From contig JAFMHL010000008.1 of assembly GCA_017854535.1 (NCBI GenBank), forward strand, positions 1-64,000: a stretch of DNA of 64,000 bases, in the 5' to 3' direction. The first letter of the stretch is position 1; each line of letters begins with the position of its first letter. The notes beneath the pieces are model-generated. The model searched no databases. It saw nothing but the letters and a program-made list of their open reading frames with translations, and had not been told where the DNA came from. Positions 19,408 to 29,469 of this stretch are shown piece by piece. The stretch is from Nitratireductor sp. GTDB taxonomy: Bacteria; Pseudomonadota; Alphaproteobacteria; Rhizobiales; Rhizobiaceae. The position numbers and the translations under genes were made by a program.

Positions 19408-20214
19408 CTATGTTGTTTCCGACGTATCGGGTTCGCCAGCTGGCTTCCAATAACAATAGCGATAAACTTCACGAAACCCAATCGAGTTGTATAAGGCATT
19501 GGCTGCCTTGTTTTCAGCAACAACTTGAAGCCAAACCTTTGAGGCGCTATGGCGTTTTGCCCACAATAAAGCTGTTAGCAAAATACTGCGTGCATGACCC
19601 TTCTGGCGAAGATCTTTTGAGCTGACCAAATCAAATACGCCGGCCATTGTCCGATCGCTTACGCATCGCACCATACTGGCTGTTTTATTCGATTGAGGAT
19701 CCATATGGATAAACAAACCAGTTTCAGGCTGGGTTGCGCCAATGACTTCAACCAAACCTGGTTTCAAATCTTTTCGGTCTTCTGAAAGAGCAATGAAATC
19801 ATCCACCCATCTGCCCACATCTTTCAGGGGCACCTGATCGCGCGCATGGCTGAGATCAATCTGGGTTAAATCAAGCATCATAACAATGCTCTCCTCGTGG
19901 CAAATCCATCCACGGTCCCCGAACATATCGGCAAGACGCGGAGGCGCTAAAGGCGTCAGCCGAAACGTCAATGGCCGTCCAAAACTGGAAAAACGACGCT
20001 CCGCCTTACTGATCCTGTTTTCCAGATCAAGACTGTCTTGAGGATCCAAAGGATTGACAGAGTTCAAGCGCTTTGCCGGGTGACCAGCCGTAAGACGAAT
20101 AGCCCAGGTTCCATCATAATGGGTATTGGTCGCAGGAAACGAACGGAAGCTGACCGCTTCCAATCGGCGGATCTGTGCGAATTCAAGCATCTCAGACTGC
20201 TTTCGATCCAGCAT
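19408..20214 (-). CDS. GNAT family N-acetyltransferase
   Basis: The 268-residue protein has a C-terminal GNAT domain with the acetyl-CoA loop LRQKGHARSILLTALL (about residues 202-218) and the ending ANALYNSIGFREVYRY. The N-terminal half (1-130) probably holds a second, degenerate GNAT fold. The acceptor is unknown. The gene is 24 bp downstream of argJ and 7 bp upstream of mutT, so it belongs to the same transcription unit; this neighbourhood is common in Hyphomicrobiales. Confidence 0.82.
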   Translation of the reverse strand: MLDRKQSEMLEFAQIRRLEAVSFRSFPATNTHYDGTWAIRLTAGHPAKRLNSVNPLDPQDSLDLENRISKAERRFSSFGRPLTFRLTPLAPPRLADMFGDRGWICHEESIVMMLDLTQIDLSHARDQVPLKDVGRWVDDFIALSEDRKDLKPGLVEVIGATQPETGLFIHMDPQSNKTASMVRCVSDRTMAGVFDLVSSKDLRQKGHARSILLTALLWAKRHSASKVWLQVVAENKAANALYNSIGFREVYRYCYWKPAGEPDTSETT

Positions 20215-20238
20215 TAGGGGTAATATCTCCCATCACGA

Positions 20239-21474
20239 TCAGCTTCTATAGTCCGCATTAATAGCGATATATTCAGCGGTTAGATCACAAGTCCAGACAG
20301 TTGCCGAGCCTTTGCCAATGCCAACATCCACATGGATTGGAATAAAGGCTTTCTTCATAATTACCGCTGCAGCTTCTTCAGAATAATTCTTTTCCCGCTG
20401 ACCATTTTTAGCAACGGTAACATCCCCAAAACCAATCGTGAGTTTATCTCTATCGGCCGGCTCGCCTGCCTTTCCAACGGCCATAACAATACGGCCCCAA
20501 TTTGCATCTTCTCCGGCAATAGCTGTTTTAACCAAAGGCGAGTTTGCAATCGACAAGGCGATAACTTTTGCGGACTTTGCAGATTTTGCACCATTGACCG
20601 TGATTTCAATTTGTTTCGAAGCGCCTTCGCCATCACAAACCACAAACATGGCTAGTTCATGTAAAACTTCGCTCAATGCTTTTTGGAGTGCACCAACACC
20701 TTTGTCTTTGGCAGAGGATACAGCTTTGTTTCCATTCAATGCGGAAAACAACATTACCGTATCACTGGTCGACGTATCACTGTCCACGGAAATGGAGTTG
20801 AATGTTGGCCCGATAGCTTTGGACAAAAGTTTTTGCAACAGGTCACTGGCAACGGGATAATCTGTAACAAGAAACGACAACATGGTTGCCATATCAGGAG
20901 CGATCATTCCCGCGCCTTTGGCAATTCCATTTAAGTGATATGTAGTCCCATCAACATCAAAAGAACGGGTAGACATCTTGGGATAAGTGTCAGTGGTCAT
21001 GATGGCGCGTGCCATATTTTCCCACTCATTTTCACGGGCAATTTTCTCAAGCTTCGTCAAATGCGTTTCAAAGCCAGAGGCATCTAACGGCTCACCAATA
21101 ACGCCGGTTGAAGCCAGGAAAACTTCGTGAGTTTTGCAACCAAACGCCTTCTTGGCTGCATCCGCACTTACTTTGACCGTCTCCAAGCCAATCTTTCCCG
21201 TAAACGCATTAGAATTACCAGAGTTCACCACAACTGCACGAGCGCCGCCTTTGGCAAGTTGCTTCCGGCACCAATCCACTGGCGCTGAAGAACATTTGGA
21301 TTTTGTAAAAACACCGGCAACGGTTGCTGGTGCATCAAAAATGATAGCGCCCAGATCCAGTCTGCCCTTGTATTTTATGGCCGCTTCTACCGCGCCCAGC
21401 CGAACACCTTTGAGCGCAGGCATTTGCGGATAGCTTGTTGGCGCCAACGGGGAAATATTTGCAACTTTACCCAT
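20239..21474 (-). CDS. argJ: Bifunctional ornithine acetyltransferase / N-acetylglutamate synthase
   Basis: The 411-residue protein is a complete ArgJ. The autocatalytic cleavage site lies in [14 protein letters not shown], where Thr197 becomes the N-terminal nucleophile of the beta chain. ArgJ moves the acetyl group from N-acetylornithine to glutamate, closing the arginine acetyl cycle. The ending NADYRS and the GRIVMAVG motif are typical. It is 16 bp downstream of the parvulin gene and followed by the GNAT and mutT genes on the same strand. The start is ATG 21472-21474. Confidence 0.97.
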   Translation of the reverse strand: MGKVANISPLAPTSYPQMPALKGVRLGAVEAAIKYKGRLDLGAIIFDAPATVAGVFTKSKCSSAPVDWCRKQLAKGGARAVVVNSGNSNAFTGKIGLETVKVSADAAKKAFGCKTHEVFLASTGVIGEPLDASGFETHLTKLEKIARENEWENMARAIMTTDTYPKMSTRSFDVDGTTYHLNGIAKGAGMIAPDMATMLSFLVTDYPVASDLLQKLLSKAIGPTFNSISVDSDTSTSDTVMLFSALNGNKAVSSAKDKGVGALQKALSEVLHELAMFVVCDGEGASKQIEITVNGAKSAKSAKVIALSIANSPLVKTAIAGEDANWGRIVMAVGKAGEPADRDKLTIGFGDVTVAKNGQREKNYSEEAAAVIMKKAFIPIHVDVGIGKGSATVWTCDLTAEYIAINADYRS

Positions 21475-21489
21475 AGTAAATTCTATTTC

Positions 21490-22335
21490 CTATTCTTTAT
21501 TCATTGCTTCCACGTCGGCCTTCAGCGCTTCATCGAAAATCTCGGTTGGAACTTCTGTACGGACTGATTTGATGAGTTCAAAATATTTTTCACGCAACAC
21601 AACCTGGCGGATTTGATCTTCAACATCTGAAAGAACCGGAAGTGGTTTGTCGCGCTCCTCTTCTTTCAAAATTACATGAAAACCAAATTGTGTTTTAATC
21701 GGGACTGACGTGTATTTCCCGTTTTCAAGAGCAAAGGCTGCGTCTTGAAACTCAGGAACCATTTGTCCTTTGCCAAAATAGCCAAGATCACCGCCTTGAG
21801 GACCCGATGGGCCCGTCGATTTTTCTTTAGCCAGTTCGACAAAATCCTTACCTGCATCCAATTCAGCAATTACAGCCAAAGCTTCTTCTTCTGTTTTCAC
21901 CAAAATATGACGTGCTTTGATTTCTTTTTCTGCTGGGATAGCTTCCAGTTCTTTTTCAAAGCGTGCTTTGACTTCCTCGTCTGTTACGCCTTCAACAATG
22001 TTCTTTTGAAAATACAGATTGTGCAATGCGCGCGAGCTGACAAAGGCCATTTGCGACTTGTACAAATCATCTTCGGCCATATCAGCTGCCTGTGCTTTAT
22101 TGGCGAGCAATTTGATGTCGATGAGTGCAGAAAGGATAGCTGAACGCCGTTTTTCTTCTGGGACTTGGGCGAACTGCTCTTTCAAGTCTGCTTCGGCAAT
22201 GGTTAGTTCTTGCGCGGTAATTTCCAGATCACCAACTTTGGCAACAACAGTGGATTGAGCGAATGACGAGCCGGTGTGGAGCAAAGAAAAAGCTACAATT
22301 ACAACAGCGCCTGAGGTTTTTAATTTATCAATCAT
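21490..22335 (-). CDS. Periplasmic peptidyl-prolyl isomerase, parvulin type
   Basis: The 281-residue protein has a signal peptide (1-26, ending SSFA), a SurA/PrsA-like helical N-terminal part and a rotamase domain from about residue 138 with KARHILVKTEEEA, GGDLGYFGKGQMVPEF and TQFGFHVI. It would help outer-membrane or secreted proteins fold in the periplasm. The ATG at 22333-22335 has AAGGA at good spacing. It is divergent from secA, linking export and folding, and heads the argJ-GNAT-mutT run. Confidence 0.9.
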   Translation of the reverse strand: MIDKLKTSGAVVIVAFSLLHTGSSFAQSTVVAKVGDLEITAQELTIAEADLKEQFAQVPEEKRRSAILSALIDIKLLANKAQAADMAEDDLYKSQMAFVSSRALHNLYFQKNIVEGVTDEEVKARFEKELEAIPAEKEIKARHILVKTEEEALAVIAELDAGKDFVELAKEKSTGPSGPQGGDLGYFGKGQMVPEFQDAAFALENGKYTSVPIKTQFGFHVILKEEERDKPLPVLSDVEDQIRQVVLREKYFELIKSVRTEVPTEIFDEALKADVEAMNKE

Positions 22336-22672
22336 GGAGGCTTCCTTTCAGCGCTCTAAATTTGGGGATTGGCTTGAATAAATGCTAAAAATGAAAGGCT
22401 AAACCTTCTATTTTGTTCCGTACAAGTCCATTCAATTTTTCTTGACAAGAAGGTGCAGGTTACGCATCGACGTTGACATCACAATACACCCCTCTTATCT
22501 GTCCGTTTGGCGGTCGTCCACAGTTTCAGAACGAAATTGCATCTAAAATAGCGGAAAAGACCAAAACCATTTTAAATCAAAGGCTTGGAATTGCCGCCAA
22601 ACCCTTGGTAAAAGACAAAATTATCGCGCGGCCATGATGATCATCCAAGCGCAACAATCAAAGGACCCCTCC
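22336..22672. other. Divergent regulatory region between the parvulin gene and secA
   Basis: No gene is seen. The region must hold the promoters of both flanking genes. A TTGACA-like pair facing secA is listed separately. Another TTGACA at 22442-22447 has no matching -10 box. No conserved hairpin was found. Confidence 0.5.
22473..22501 (+). promoter_or_regulatory. Candidate secA promoter
   Basis: TTGACA (22473-22478), a 17-bp spacer and TATCTG (22496-22501) lie about 170 bp upstream of the secA start. The -35 box is perfect; the -10 box matches only its first three bases, so the site is tentative. Confidence 0.4.
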
Positions 22673-25312
22673 ATGGGCATTTTTTCAGGCATCGCCAAAA
22701 AGATTCTTGGCTCTTCCAATGACCGTGTCATTAAAAAGCTGATGCCAAAAGTTGAGGCGATCAACGCTTTAGAAGATGAAATGATTGCGCTGTCTGATGA
22801 CGCGCTGAAAGCCAAAACCGCCGAATTCAAACAACAAATCGCCGATGGCGCAAAAGTCGACGATTTGTTGGTTCCAGCATTCGCTGTTGTGCGCGAAGCC
22901 TCTAAACGAGCTCTTGGCATGCGTCCGTTCGATGTCCAGTTATTGGGCGGGATGATCCTCAACGATGGCAACATCTCCGAAATGCGTACAGGTGAAGGTA
23001 AAACACTTGTTGCAACACTGGCAGTTTATTTGAACGCATTGTCCGGCAAGGGCGTTCATGTCGTTACAGTCAACGACTACCTAGCAAGACGCGACTCTGA
23101 ATGGATGGGTAAGCTTTATGGTTGGTTAGGACTAACCACCGGCGTCATTGTTCATGGTGTGAATGATGATGAACGCCGCGCTGCCTATGCATGCGATATC
23201 ACCTACGGCACAAACAATGAATATGGTTTCGACTATCTGCGCGATAACATGAAAATGGAAATCGGACAGATGGTCCAGCGCGGACATCACTATGCGATTG
23301 TCGACGAAGTTGATTCGATCTTGATCGATGAAGCGCGCACACCTTTGATCATTTCTGGGCCTTTGGATGACCGATCAGACCTTTATGTCACCATCGATGC
23401 ATTTATTCCATTGCTTGATGACAGTGACTATGAACTCGACGAGAAGCAAAAATCCACAAATTTCACTGAATCTGGCACTGAGAAACTTGAAAAACTCCTT
23501 GGAGACGCCGGTCATCTAAAAGGCGAATCCCTTTACGATATCGAGAATGTGTCAATTGTTCACCACGTCAACAATGCCCTTAAAGCTCATAAGCTTTTCC
23601 TTAAAGATCGCGATTATATCGTAAAGAATGACGAAGTGGTCATCATTGATGAGTTCACTGGCCGAATGATGCCAGGCCGCCGTTACTCGGAAGGACAGCA
23701 TCAGGCCCTTGAAGCAAAAGAAAAGGTAAAAATCCAGCCGGAAAACCAGACGCTGGCTTCCATCACCTTCCAGAATTATTTCCGACTTTATGACAAACTT
23801 GCAGGCATGACCGGTACAGCCATGACCGAAGCTGCGGAATTCATGGACATCTATGGCCTTGAGGTTATCGACGTTCCAACAAATGTTGCCGTTGCCCGTA
23901 TTGATGCCGATGATGAGGTCTATCGTACCGGCGAAGAAAAATATCGCGCTATCAGAGTGCTCATTGAAGAATGCCAGAAACGCAACCAGCCGATTTTGGT
24001 TGGCACGACCTCGATTGATAAATCAGAATTGCTAGCCGAAACACTGCGCAAAGCAGGCGTTGAAAACTTCCGCGTCCTAAATGCACGCTACCATGAGCAG
24101 GAAGCTTATATTGTTTCCCAAGCTGGCGTGCCCGGAGCCATTACCATCGCCACGAACATGGCTGGCCGAGGCACCGATATTCAGCTAGGCGGCAATTTGG
24201 ATATGCGCCTGGAGCACGAATTAAAAGATATGCCAGAAGGCAAAGAACGCGACGCGAAAGAGGCTGAGATCAAAGCTGAAATTGCCGAATTGAAAAAACA
24301 GGCATTGGCAGCGGGCGGTCTTTACGTGGTCGGCACCGAACGCCATGAAAGCCGCCGTATTGATAACCAGTTGCGCGGCCGCTCTGGCCGCCAAGGCGAT
24401 CCGGGCGCTTCCAAATTCTTCTTGTCCTTGCAGGATGATTTGATGCGCATTTTCGGTTCAGACCGCATGGACGGCATGTTGACCAAACTTGGCCTTCAAG
24501 AAGATGAGGCAATCATCCATCCATGGATCAACAAGGCGTTGGAAAAAGCCCAGCAAAAAGTTGAAGCGCGTAACTTCGATATCCGGAAGAACCTTCTGAA
24601 ATTCGATGACGTGATGAACGATCAGCGTAAGGTGATTTTCGAGCAACGCATCGATTTGATGAAAGCCGAAGATATATCCGAAACCGTAACCGATATGCGC
24701 AACGATGTGATTGACGATCTGGTTACAAAACATATTCCAGAAAAAGCCTATCCTGAACAGTGGGAAACCGCTGAATTGAAGGAAGGTGTTCTAACTTATT
24801 TGAATCTTGATTTACCAATAGACCAATGGGCAGATGAAGAAGGTATTGCGGAAGAAGATATTATTAATCGCATAACCGAAACGGCGGACAAAGCGGTTGC
24901 AGACAAAACCGAGCACTTTGGTCCAAAAGTGATGCGTTATGTAGAAAAGTCAGTCGTTCTTCAAACCATCGATCATCTTTGGCGTGAGCATTTGGTCAAC
25001 TTGGATCATCTGCGTTCTGTGGTTGGTTTCCGGGGCTACGGTCAGCGTGATCCACTGCAGGAATATAAAGGTGAAAGCTTTGAGCTATTCCAGACCATGT
25101 TGGGCAATCTGCGTCAGGCAGTTTCCGCTCAATTGGCACGGGTGGAATTGGTGCAAGACGGCCAGTCAGGAATTGAAGAAGATGCTTTGCTCGACGGTCC
25201 GGAAGACGAATTGGAAGAAATGCCTGAAGAATGGTCAAAAACCAGCCGCAATGCGCCATGCCCATGCGGATCAGGAAAGAAATTCAAACACTGTCACGGT
25301 AAGTTTGTTTAA
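22673..25312 (+). CDS. secA: Preprotein translocase motor subunit SecA
   Basis: The 879-residue protein has all SecA landmarks: Walker A in [10 protein letters not shown], the DEAD-like [12 protein letters not shown], the preprotein cross-linking domain, helicase motifs GTTSIDKSE and [15 protein letters not shown], and the C-terminal zinc finger [14 protein letters not shown] that binds SecB. It drives proteins through SecYEG using ATP. The ATG at 22673 preceded by AAAGGA gives the family N-terminus [10 protein letters not shown]; an ATG 13 codons upstream is less likely. It is monocistronic in this view, divergent from the parvulin gene and convergent with a helix-hairpin-helix gene. Confidence 0.98.
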   Translation: MGIFSGIAKKILGSSNDRVIKKLMPKVEAINALEDEMIALSDDALKAKTAEFKQQIADGAKVDDLLVPAFAVVREASKRALGMRPFDVQLLGGMILNDGNISEMRTGEGKTLVATLAVYLNALSGKGVHVVTVNDYLARRDSEWMGKLYGWLGLTTGVIVHGVNDDERRAAYACDITYGTNNEYGFDYLRDNMKMEIGQMVQRGHHYAIVDEVDSILIDEARTPLIISGPLDDRSDLYVTIDAFIPLLDDSDYELDEKQKSTNFTESGTEKLEKLLGDAGHLKGESLYDIENVSIVHHVNNALKAHKLFLKDRDYIVKNDEVVIIDEFTGRMMPGRRYSEGQHQALEAKEKVKIQPENQTLASITFQNYFRLYDKLAGMTGTAMTEAAEFMDIYGLEVIDVPTNVAVARIDADDEVYRTGEEKYRAIRVLIEECQKRNQPILVGTTSIDKSELLAETLRKAGVENFRVLNARYHEQEAYIVSQAGVPGAITIATNMAGRGTDIQLGGNLDMRLEHELKDMPEGKERDAKEAEIKAEIAELKKQALAAGGLYVVGTERHESRRIDNQLRGRSGRQGDPGASKFFLSLQDDLMRIFGSDRMDGMLTKLGLQEDEAIIHPWINKALEKAQQKVEARNFDIRKNLLKFDDVMNDQRKVIFEQRIDLMKAEDISETVTDMRNDVIDDLVTKHIPEKAYPEQWETAELKEGVLTYLNLDLPIDQWADEEGIAEEDIINRITETADKAVADKTEHFGPKVMRYVEKSVVLQTIDHLWREHLVNLDHLRSVVGFRGYGQRDPLQEYKGESFELFQTMLGNLRQAVSAQLARVELVQDGQSGIEEDALLDGPEDELEEMPEEWSKTSRNAPCPCGSGKKFKHCHGKFV

Positions 25313-25316
25313 AGCA

Positions 25317-25358
25317 CTTCATCTTATGATGGAAACATCGCATCATTAAGATGTGAAG
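25317..25358. terminator. Possible bidirectional hairpin after secA
   Basis: Arms CTTCATCTTATGATG (25317-25331) and CATCATTAAGATGTGAAG (25341-25358) pair over about 15 bp with small bulges, between the convergent ends of secA and the next gene. No T-run follows on either strand, so termination is uncertain. Confidence 0.35.
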
Positions 25359-25372
25359 GTCTCTGTCGATCA

Positions 25373-25648
25373 TTACAAAACTGGCTTTGGCGTCTCGTTT
25401 GATTTCGCCATAGCCACAAGATTGGCCAATGCATCCAGCCCCATCTTATTGAGTTTAACACCCGTTTCTACGTGAATTTGTAGCAGAAGAGATTCTGCGT
25501 CACGTTCAGCCAATTCAGCGAAAGTTCGAATACCGGCACTTTCAAGATAGGTAACCATTTTGGGGCCTATGGAAAACGCCTTGAGCATTTTTTGGCGCTC
25601 AGCAGGTGAAATCACTTTTGACTCACCGGCTTCTTTGCCGCCCACCAT
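25373..25648 (-). CDS. Small helix-hairpin-helix protein
   Basis: The 91-residue protein has a central helix-hairpin-helix pattern (FSIGPKMVTYLESAGIRTFA followed by ELAERDAESLLLQI), as in proteins that bind DNA without sequence specificity or related C-terminal TfoX/DUF4332-like domains. No catalytic residue is visible and the role is unknown. The ATG at 25646-25648 lies inside the end of the upstream YafK-like gene (37-bp overlap in another frame); a later start at Met21 would remove the overlap. Either way the two are probably co-transcribed. Confidence 0.65.
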   Translation of the reverse strand: MVGGKEAGESKVISPAERQKMLKAFSIGPKMVTYLESAGIRTFAELAERDAESLLLQIHVETGVKLNKMGLDALANLVAMAKSNETPKPVL

Positions 25649-26952
25649 GGCTTTTTCTTTGCAGGTTCAGCAACTGCAACTTCCTGGCGCTCAGCTGGTT
25701 GTGGAACGGGAACAGCTGAAGGGGCAGTATTCTCAATTGTCGCCTCTGCCGGTGTCGGTTCGACTTCACTTGCTTGAACAACCGACGTTTCTGCTGGTGC
25801 AGTTGATGTTACGCTTTGCTCACCAGAAGTTTTGCCACTTAACAGCGCCTCATTTTGCGCTCCAGATACAACACCATCGATTGGGCTGGCAGCAGCAGCT
25901 TTGATTTCAGCCGCACTTGCTTCTGTATTTGCAGGTGGAGCTTCAGAAACCAATGCTGGTTCAACAACTGGTGGCGCTTCTGGCGTTGGCGGAGGAAGAA
26001 CTTCGGAACCTGCGGCAATGATAGAGAACTGACTAAGATCCAAAGAAGCCAACGCCTCGCCTTTGAACTTGGCACGCGCTTGCTCACGTTTCAGCGCTTT
26101 AGAAAATTCCGCTTTTTCTTCGCTGCGTTTTTGGCTGTAGAGTTCTATCAACCGCTTGGGCATGGTTACCGGCGGACATGCTTCTGTGGACCTAAATTCT
26201 TTTTCATCAACCGCCTCGCGGTTAAACACATAACGCCTCTCACACACGTCCACTTTCGGCGGATAATTCGTCAGTTCAAAATGATCATAGCCTTCTTTGA
26301 GCATTTTCCAGAACTCAAAATGTGGATTGGTAACCTGCTTGGCCATATTCGCGGCAGTCATGCGAAATGGGTAAGCCTGAACCTGGAAGTAGTCCTGGCC
26401 ACCAGAAATAGCATCTCTTGCCATCGCATAAATATCGGCAACCTGCTCGTCGGTCATCGAGTAGCAACCCGCAGATGAACAGGCCCCGTGAACCATCAAA
26501 TGCGTTCCAGTTCTCCCATGAGAGCGGTCATAGCGATTTGGGTAGCCAATATTGAAAGAAAGATAATATTCAGAGTTCGGATTAAGCTGCGCCTTGCCAA
26601 CATTATAGAAGCCTTCGGGAGCCTGCCTGTCGCCTTCTTTGAATTTAGGTCCAAGAACACCAGACCATTTGCAAATTTCGAAGCTCTCCAAAAGCGCATA
26701 GCGTCCAGTGTCTTTTTGCTTCCAGACCTCCAGCACATCTTCTTCTTTGTAAATTCGTATCAAAATTGGGGAGGTCTTTGCCATCCCTTTTGATTTCATT
26801 TTTTTTATAATTTGCTCAGATACGGGTCTTTCCGCTTTTGGAAATACGCTATCGATGCCGCCATTGCAGGAAGAAAGCAGTATAGCCGCGGCCACCAAAA
26901 CTCCCACTTTGGCATAGTGCTTTTTTGACAGAGCTTTTTGCGTAAATCTCAT
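25612..26952 (-). CDS. YafK-type L,D-transpeptidase-like lipoprotein
   Basis: The 446-residue protein has a lipoprotein signal with lipobox LSSC (Cys29), then a YkuD-like catalytic domain of the YafK/DpaA branch with H155 in MVHGACSS and Cys163 in SAGCYSMTD. In E. coli DpaA (YafK) removes Braun lipoprotein from peptidoglycan; the reaction here may be that or cross-linking. Residues 320-440 are a low-complexity Ala/Pro/Glu/Val tail ending in basic KKKPWWAAKKP, unusual for the family. The tail may span the periplasm or bind the wall (inference). The ATG is at 26950-26952. Confidence 0.82.
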   Translation of the reverse strand: MRFTQKALSKKHYAKVGVLVAAAILLSSCNGGIDSVFPKAERPVSEQIIKKMKSKGMAKTSPILIRIYKEEDVLEVWKQKDTGRYALLESFEICKWSGVLGPKFKEGDRQAPEGFYNVGKAQLNPNSEYYLSFNIGYPNRYDRSHGRTGTHLMVHGACSSAGCYSMTDEQVADIYAMARDAISGGQDYFQVQAYPFRMTAANMAKQVTNPHFEFWKMLKEGYDHFELTNYPPKVDVCERRYVFNREAVDEKEFRSTEACPPVTMPKRLIELYSQKRSEEKAEFSKALKREQARAKFKGEALASLDLSQFSIIAAGSEVLPPPTPEAPPVVEPALVSEAPPANTEASAAEIKAAAASPIDGVVSGAQNEALLSGKTSGEQSVTSTAPAETSVVQASEVEPTPAEATIENTAPSAVPVPQPAERQEVAVAEPAKKKPWWAAKKPVSQK

Positions 26953-27108
26953 GCTTCACCAGACAATAATTGGAAATTAGGGCGGTGCCCAGATCCACTA
27001 GATATGACCATGCAAACCCAATGCGGTTCGCTATTTGCCAGCATAATGCACCCAATTGTGTTGACAACACGTTATCAGCGTTACCTCACGCGATTGTCAT
27101 TGAAAAAT

Positions 27109-28065
27109 TCAAGAAAGATTGCGACCAATCGCTAGGAATTTCTCACGACGTTGCTCACGAACTTGCTTGCCGTCCATACCGCTAAATTCGCCAAGAGCTT
27201 TTTCTATCACTTTGCCGGTATCAGTTAAAACCTCGCTGGAATGCCTATGGGCCCCGCCTGCAGGTTCTGAAATAATACCATCAATGATGCCAAGCGTTTT
27301 CAAGTCCTGTGCAGTAAGCTTCATTGACGTGGCAACATCCTGCGCTTTAGTCGCATCACGCCACAAAATCGAAGCCCCCGCTTCAGGGGAGATCACGCTA
27401 TAAATAGAATGCTCAAGCATATAAACACGATTAGACGAAGCAATTGCGATTGCACCACCAGAACCACCTTCGCCTATGACGACCGTAACAATTGGTACAG
27501 TCACCTTGAGACAGGCTTCGATAGAACGTGCAATGGCTTCAGCCTGCCCGCGCTCTTCTGCGCCAATACCAGGATAAGCTCCGGCTGTATCCACCAGCGT
27601 TACAATCGGAATATCAAACTTGTCAGCCAGTTCCATAATACGCACGGCTTTACGATAGCCTTCCGGCCGAGCCATACCAAAGTTGTGCTTAATCCGACTT
27701 TCTGTGTTCGATCCTTTTTCCTGACCAATCACAGCCACTGGTTGGCCATTCAACCGGGCAAAGCCAGCTTGAATGGCAAAATCTTCAGCAAAGTATCTGT
27801 CGCCAGCAAGATCAACAAAATCAGTAAACAACGCTTTTTTATAATCTACAAAATGCGGCCTGTCAGGATGACGGGCAATTTGAGTTTTGTGCCAAGGCGT
27901 GAGCTTTGTATAAAGCCCCTCCAATGTTGATTGAGCTTTTTGTTCCAGCTTTTGTATTTCAGAAGTAAGGTCAACCTGTTCATCAGGCTCACTAACGCTC
28001 TTCAACTCCAATATTTTCCCGTAAATATCGGCTACTGGTTTTTCGAAATCGAGATACAAACGCAT
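27109..28065 (-). CDS. accA: Acetyl-CoA carboxylase carboxyltransferase subunit alpha
   Basis: The 318-residue protein is a full-length AccA: N-terminal helical part ([10 protein letters not shown]), the crotonase-like core with [14 protein letters not shown]-type sequence ([10 protein letters not shown]), [20 protein letters not shown] and the oxyanion region [13 protein letters not shown]. With AccD it transfers carboxyl from biotin-AccB to acetyl-CoA, the first step of fatty acid synthesis. It is downstream of xerD on the same strand (71 bp). ATG 28063-28065 is the start. Confidence 0.97.
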   Translation of the reverse strand: MRLYLDFEKPVADIYGKILELKSVSEPDEQVDLTSEIQKLEQKAQSTLEGLYTKLTPWHKTQIARHPDRPHFVDYKKALFTDFVDLAGDRYFAEDFAIQAGFARLNGQPVAVIGQEKGSNTESRIKHNFGMARPEGYRKAVRIMELADKFDIPIVTLVDTAGAYPGIGAEERGQAEAIARSIEACLKVTVPIVTVVIGEGGSGGAIAIASSNRVYMLEHSIYSVISPEAGASILWRDATKAQDVATSMKLTAQDLKTLGIIDGIISEPAGGAHRHSSEVLTDTGKVIEKALGEFSGMDGKQVREQRREKFLAIGRNLS

Positions 28066-28136
28066 ATTTTACAACCTGTTTATTTTTTACAAACCATAGC
28101 AGTTTCATCGCAGAAGACCACTGTGGTTTGGGCTTA

Positions 28137-29090
28137 TTAGACGGTTTTGCCAAGCTTTGCCAGAGGATGATGTTGTTCCACCAATTCGCGCATCCGTTCA
28201 TCCAAAACATGGGTATAAATCTGGGTCGTTGAAATATCTGAATGACCCAATAATGCCTGTACAGCTCGCAAATCAGCACCATTTTGCAGCAAATGGCTGG
28301 CAAAAGCATGACGCAGCACATGCGGTGAAACGCGCGACGGGGATAATCCAGCACGAACAGCAAGATCTTTCAAATCTCTCCCAAAGGCCTGTCGGGTAAA
28401 ATGTTCTTCGCTGGATTGGGCCGGGAACAAATAATTTTGCTTGGCAAAATTTGGTTCTTTTCCCATCTCGCCAAGATAATTCACCATTGCAAGTTTGGCG
28501 CGATCAGACAGCGGAACAAGACGCTCTTTCTCGCCTTTTCCTGTTATCATCAGAAAACGCCCATCTGTTTTACCCGCACCAATCGGCAAGCCAACCAATT
28601 CACTAACCCGCATACCCGTAGCGTAAAGCGTTTCCAGCAGTGCGTTTAAACGAAGCGCTTTGATATGTTTAAAGCTGCCTTTCTTGGCAACAGTAACTTC
28701 ATCTTCTGCTTGACGGATAAGCTGATCAACTTCGCTAACACTCAAAATCTTGGGCAAAGGGCGCTGGGATTTTGGCGCGTCAATTGAAGCCGTAGGGTCC
28801 TCATTTCTGATTCCCTCGCTGTATAAGAACTTATGGAACTGGCGCAGGCACGAAAGAATTCTGGCTTGACTAGCCGAGGCCAGACCTTCATCGGCAATCG
28901 CATATAGGAAAGACCGTATTTGGTCCGGCTCAACTTGTATTACGCCCAATCCCGCTTCTGAAAGATTTGCACAATAGCGGTCCAAATCCCGACGATAAGC
29001 ATCCATCGTATTAGGACTAACACCGCGTTCCGCGCTCATCATTTCAAGAAAAGATTCTACCAGATAGCCATTTTCACCAGATTTAGTCAT
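28137..29090 (-). CDS. xerD: Site-specific tyrosine recombinase XerD
   Basis: The 317-residue protein has an N-terminal SAM-like core-binding domain (about 1-100) and a catalytic domain with the full R-K-H-R-H-Y set: Arg161 (TGMRVSEL), Lys186, His257 and Arg260 (HVLRHAFASH), His283 (LGHSDISTTQ) and Tyr292. XerD works with XerC at dif to resolve chromosome dimers. Length, motifs and neighbours (aroK upstream, accA downstream, conserved in Hyphomicrobiales) argue for the housekeeping recombinase, not a mobile-element integrase. Confidence 0.93.
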   Translation of the reverse strand: MTKSGENGYLVESFLEMMSAERGVSPNTMDAYRRDLDRYCANLSEAGLGVIQVEPDQIRSFLYAIADEGLASASQARILSCLRQFHKFLYSEGIRNEDPTASIDAPKSQRPLPKILSVSEVDQLIRQAEDEVTVAKKGSFKHIKALRLNALLETLYATGMRVSELVGLPIGAGKTDGRFLMITGKGEKERLVPLSDRAKLAMVNYLGEMGKEPNFAKQNYLFPAQSSEEHFTRQAFGRDLKDLAVRAGLSPSRVSPHVLRHAFASHLLQNGADLRAVQALLGHSDISTTQIYTHVLDERMRELVEQHHPLAKLGKTV

Positions 29091-29142
29091 CCACTAACCC
29101 TTTGATGGCGTATTTCAGCCCTACAAACAGCAATGACCTTAT

Positions 29143-29289
29143 TTATTCCAGATTGAGTTTATTGGCTGGGATTTTGATCAAGACTTCTTTTGGTTGCGGC
29201 TCTACATAAGTAACCAATGCAAACATTGCGCCATATGCAATGCCAGCCAAAATGGCACAAAAAACAATAAATCTGATTAAACTGGGCAT
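29143..29289 (-). CDS. Conserved small membrane protein (48 residues)
   Basis: The minus strand encodes [20 protein letters not shown] and ends in IPANKLNLE. One membrane segment covers about residues 5-27, followed by a short polar tail with a conserved-looking VEPQPKEV. It lies between xerD and aroK. Small proteins with this layout and position recur in Hyphomicrobiales as hypotheticals (recalled, not searched). No function is known. Start ATG 29287-29289; no clear Shine-Dalgarno. Confidence 0.7.
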   Translation of the reverse strand: MPSLIRFIVFCAILAGIAYGAMFALVTYVEPQPKEVLIKIPANKLNLE

Positions 29290-29406
29290 ACTTTTTTAAA
29301 CCATTCGGTTACATCAAGTGCATATATGACAGGCAAACTCAAAAATTTCAATTCTTAGACTAGGTGAAAAGTTGCTGGCACATTGCCATCAACAAAAACT
29401 TGAGAC

Positions 29407-29436
29407 TTGACGCAACTTGATTATTGGTGTGCTACG
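29407..29436 (+). promoter_or_regulatory. Candidate aroKB promoter
   Basis: TTGACG (29407-29412), an 18-bp spacer and GCTACG (29431-29436) resemble the alphaproteobacterial housekeeping pattern (TTGAC then GCTA). Transcription would start near 29443, a short distance before the aroK ATG at 29470. Confidence 0.4.
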
Positions 29437-29469
29437 GTCTCAGTTTTCGGTCTGGATAAGAGCAGGTTT

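Noticed and set aside
28137-29090. xerD as an integrase of a mobile element
   Set aside because: Length, catalytic set and aroK/accA neighbours are those of the housekeeping XerD; no phage or transposon genes lie nearby.
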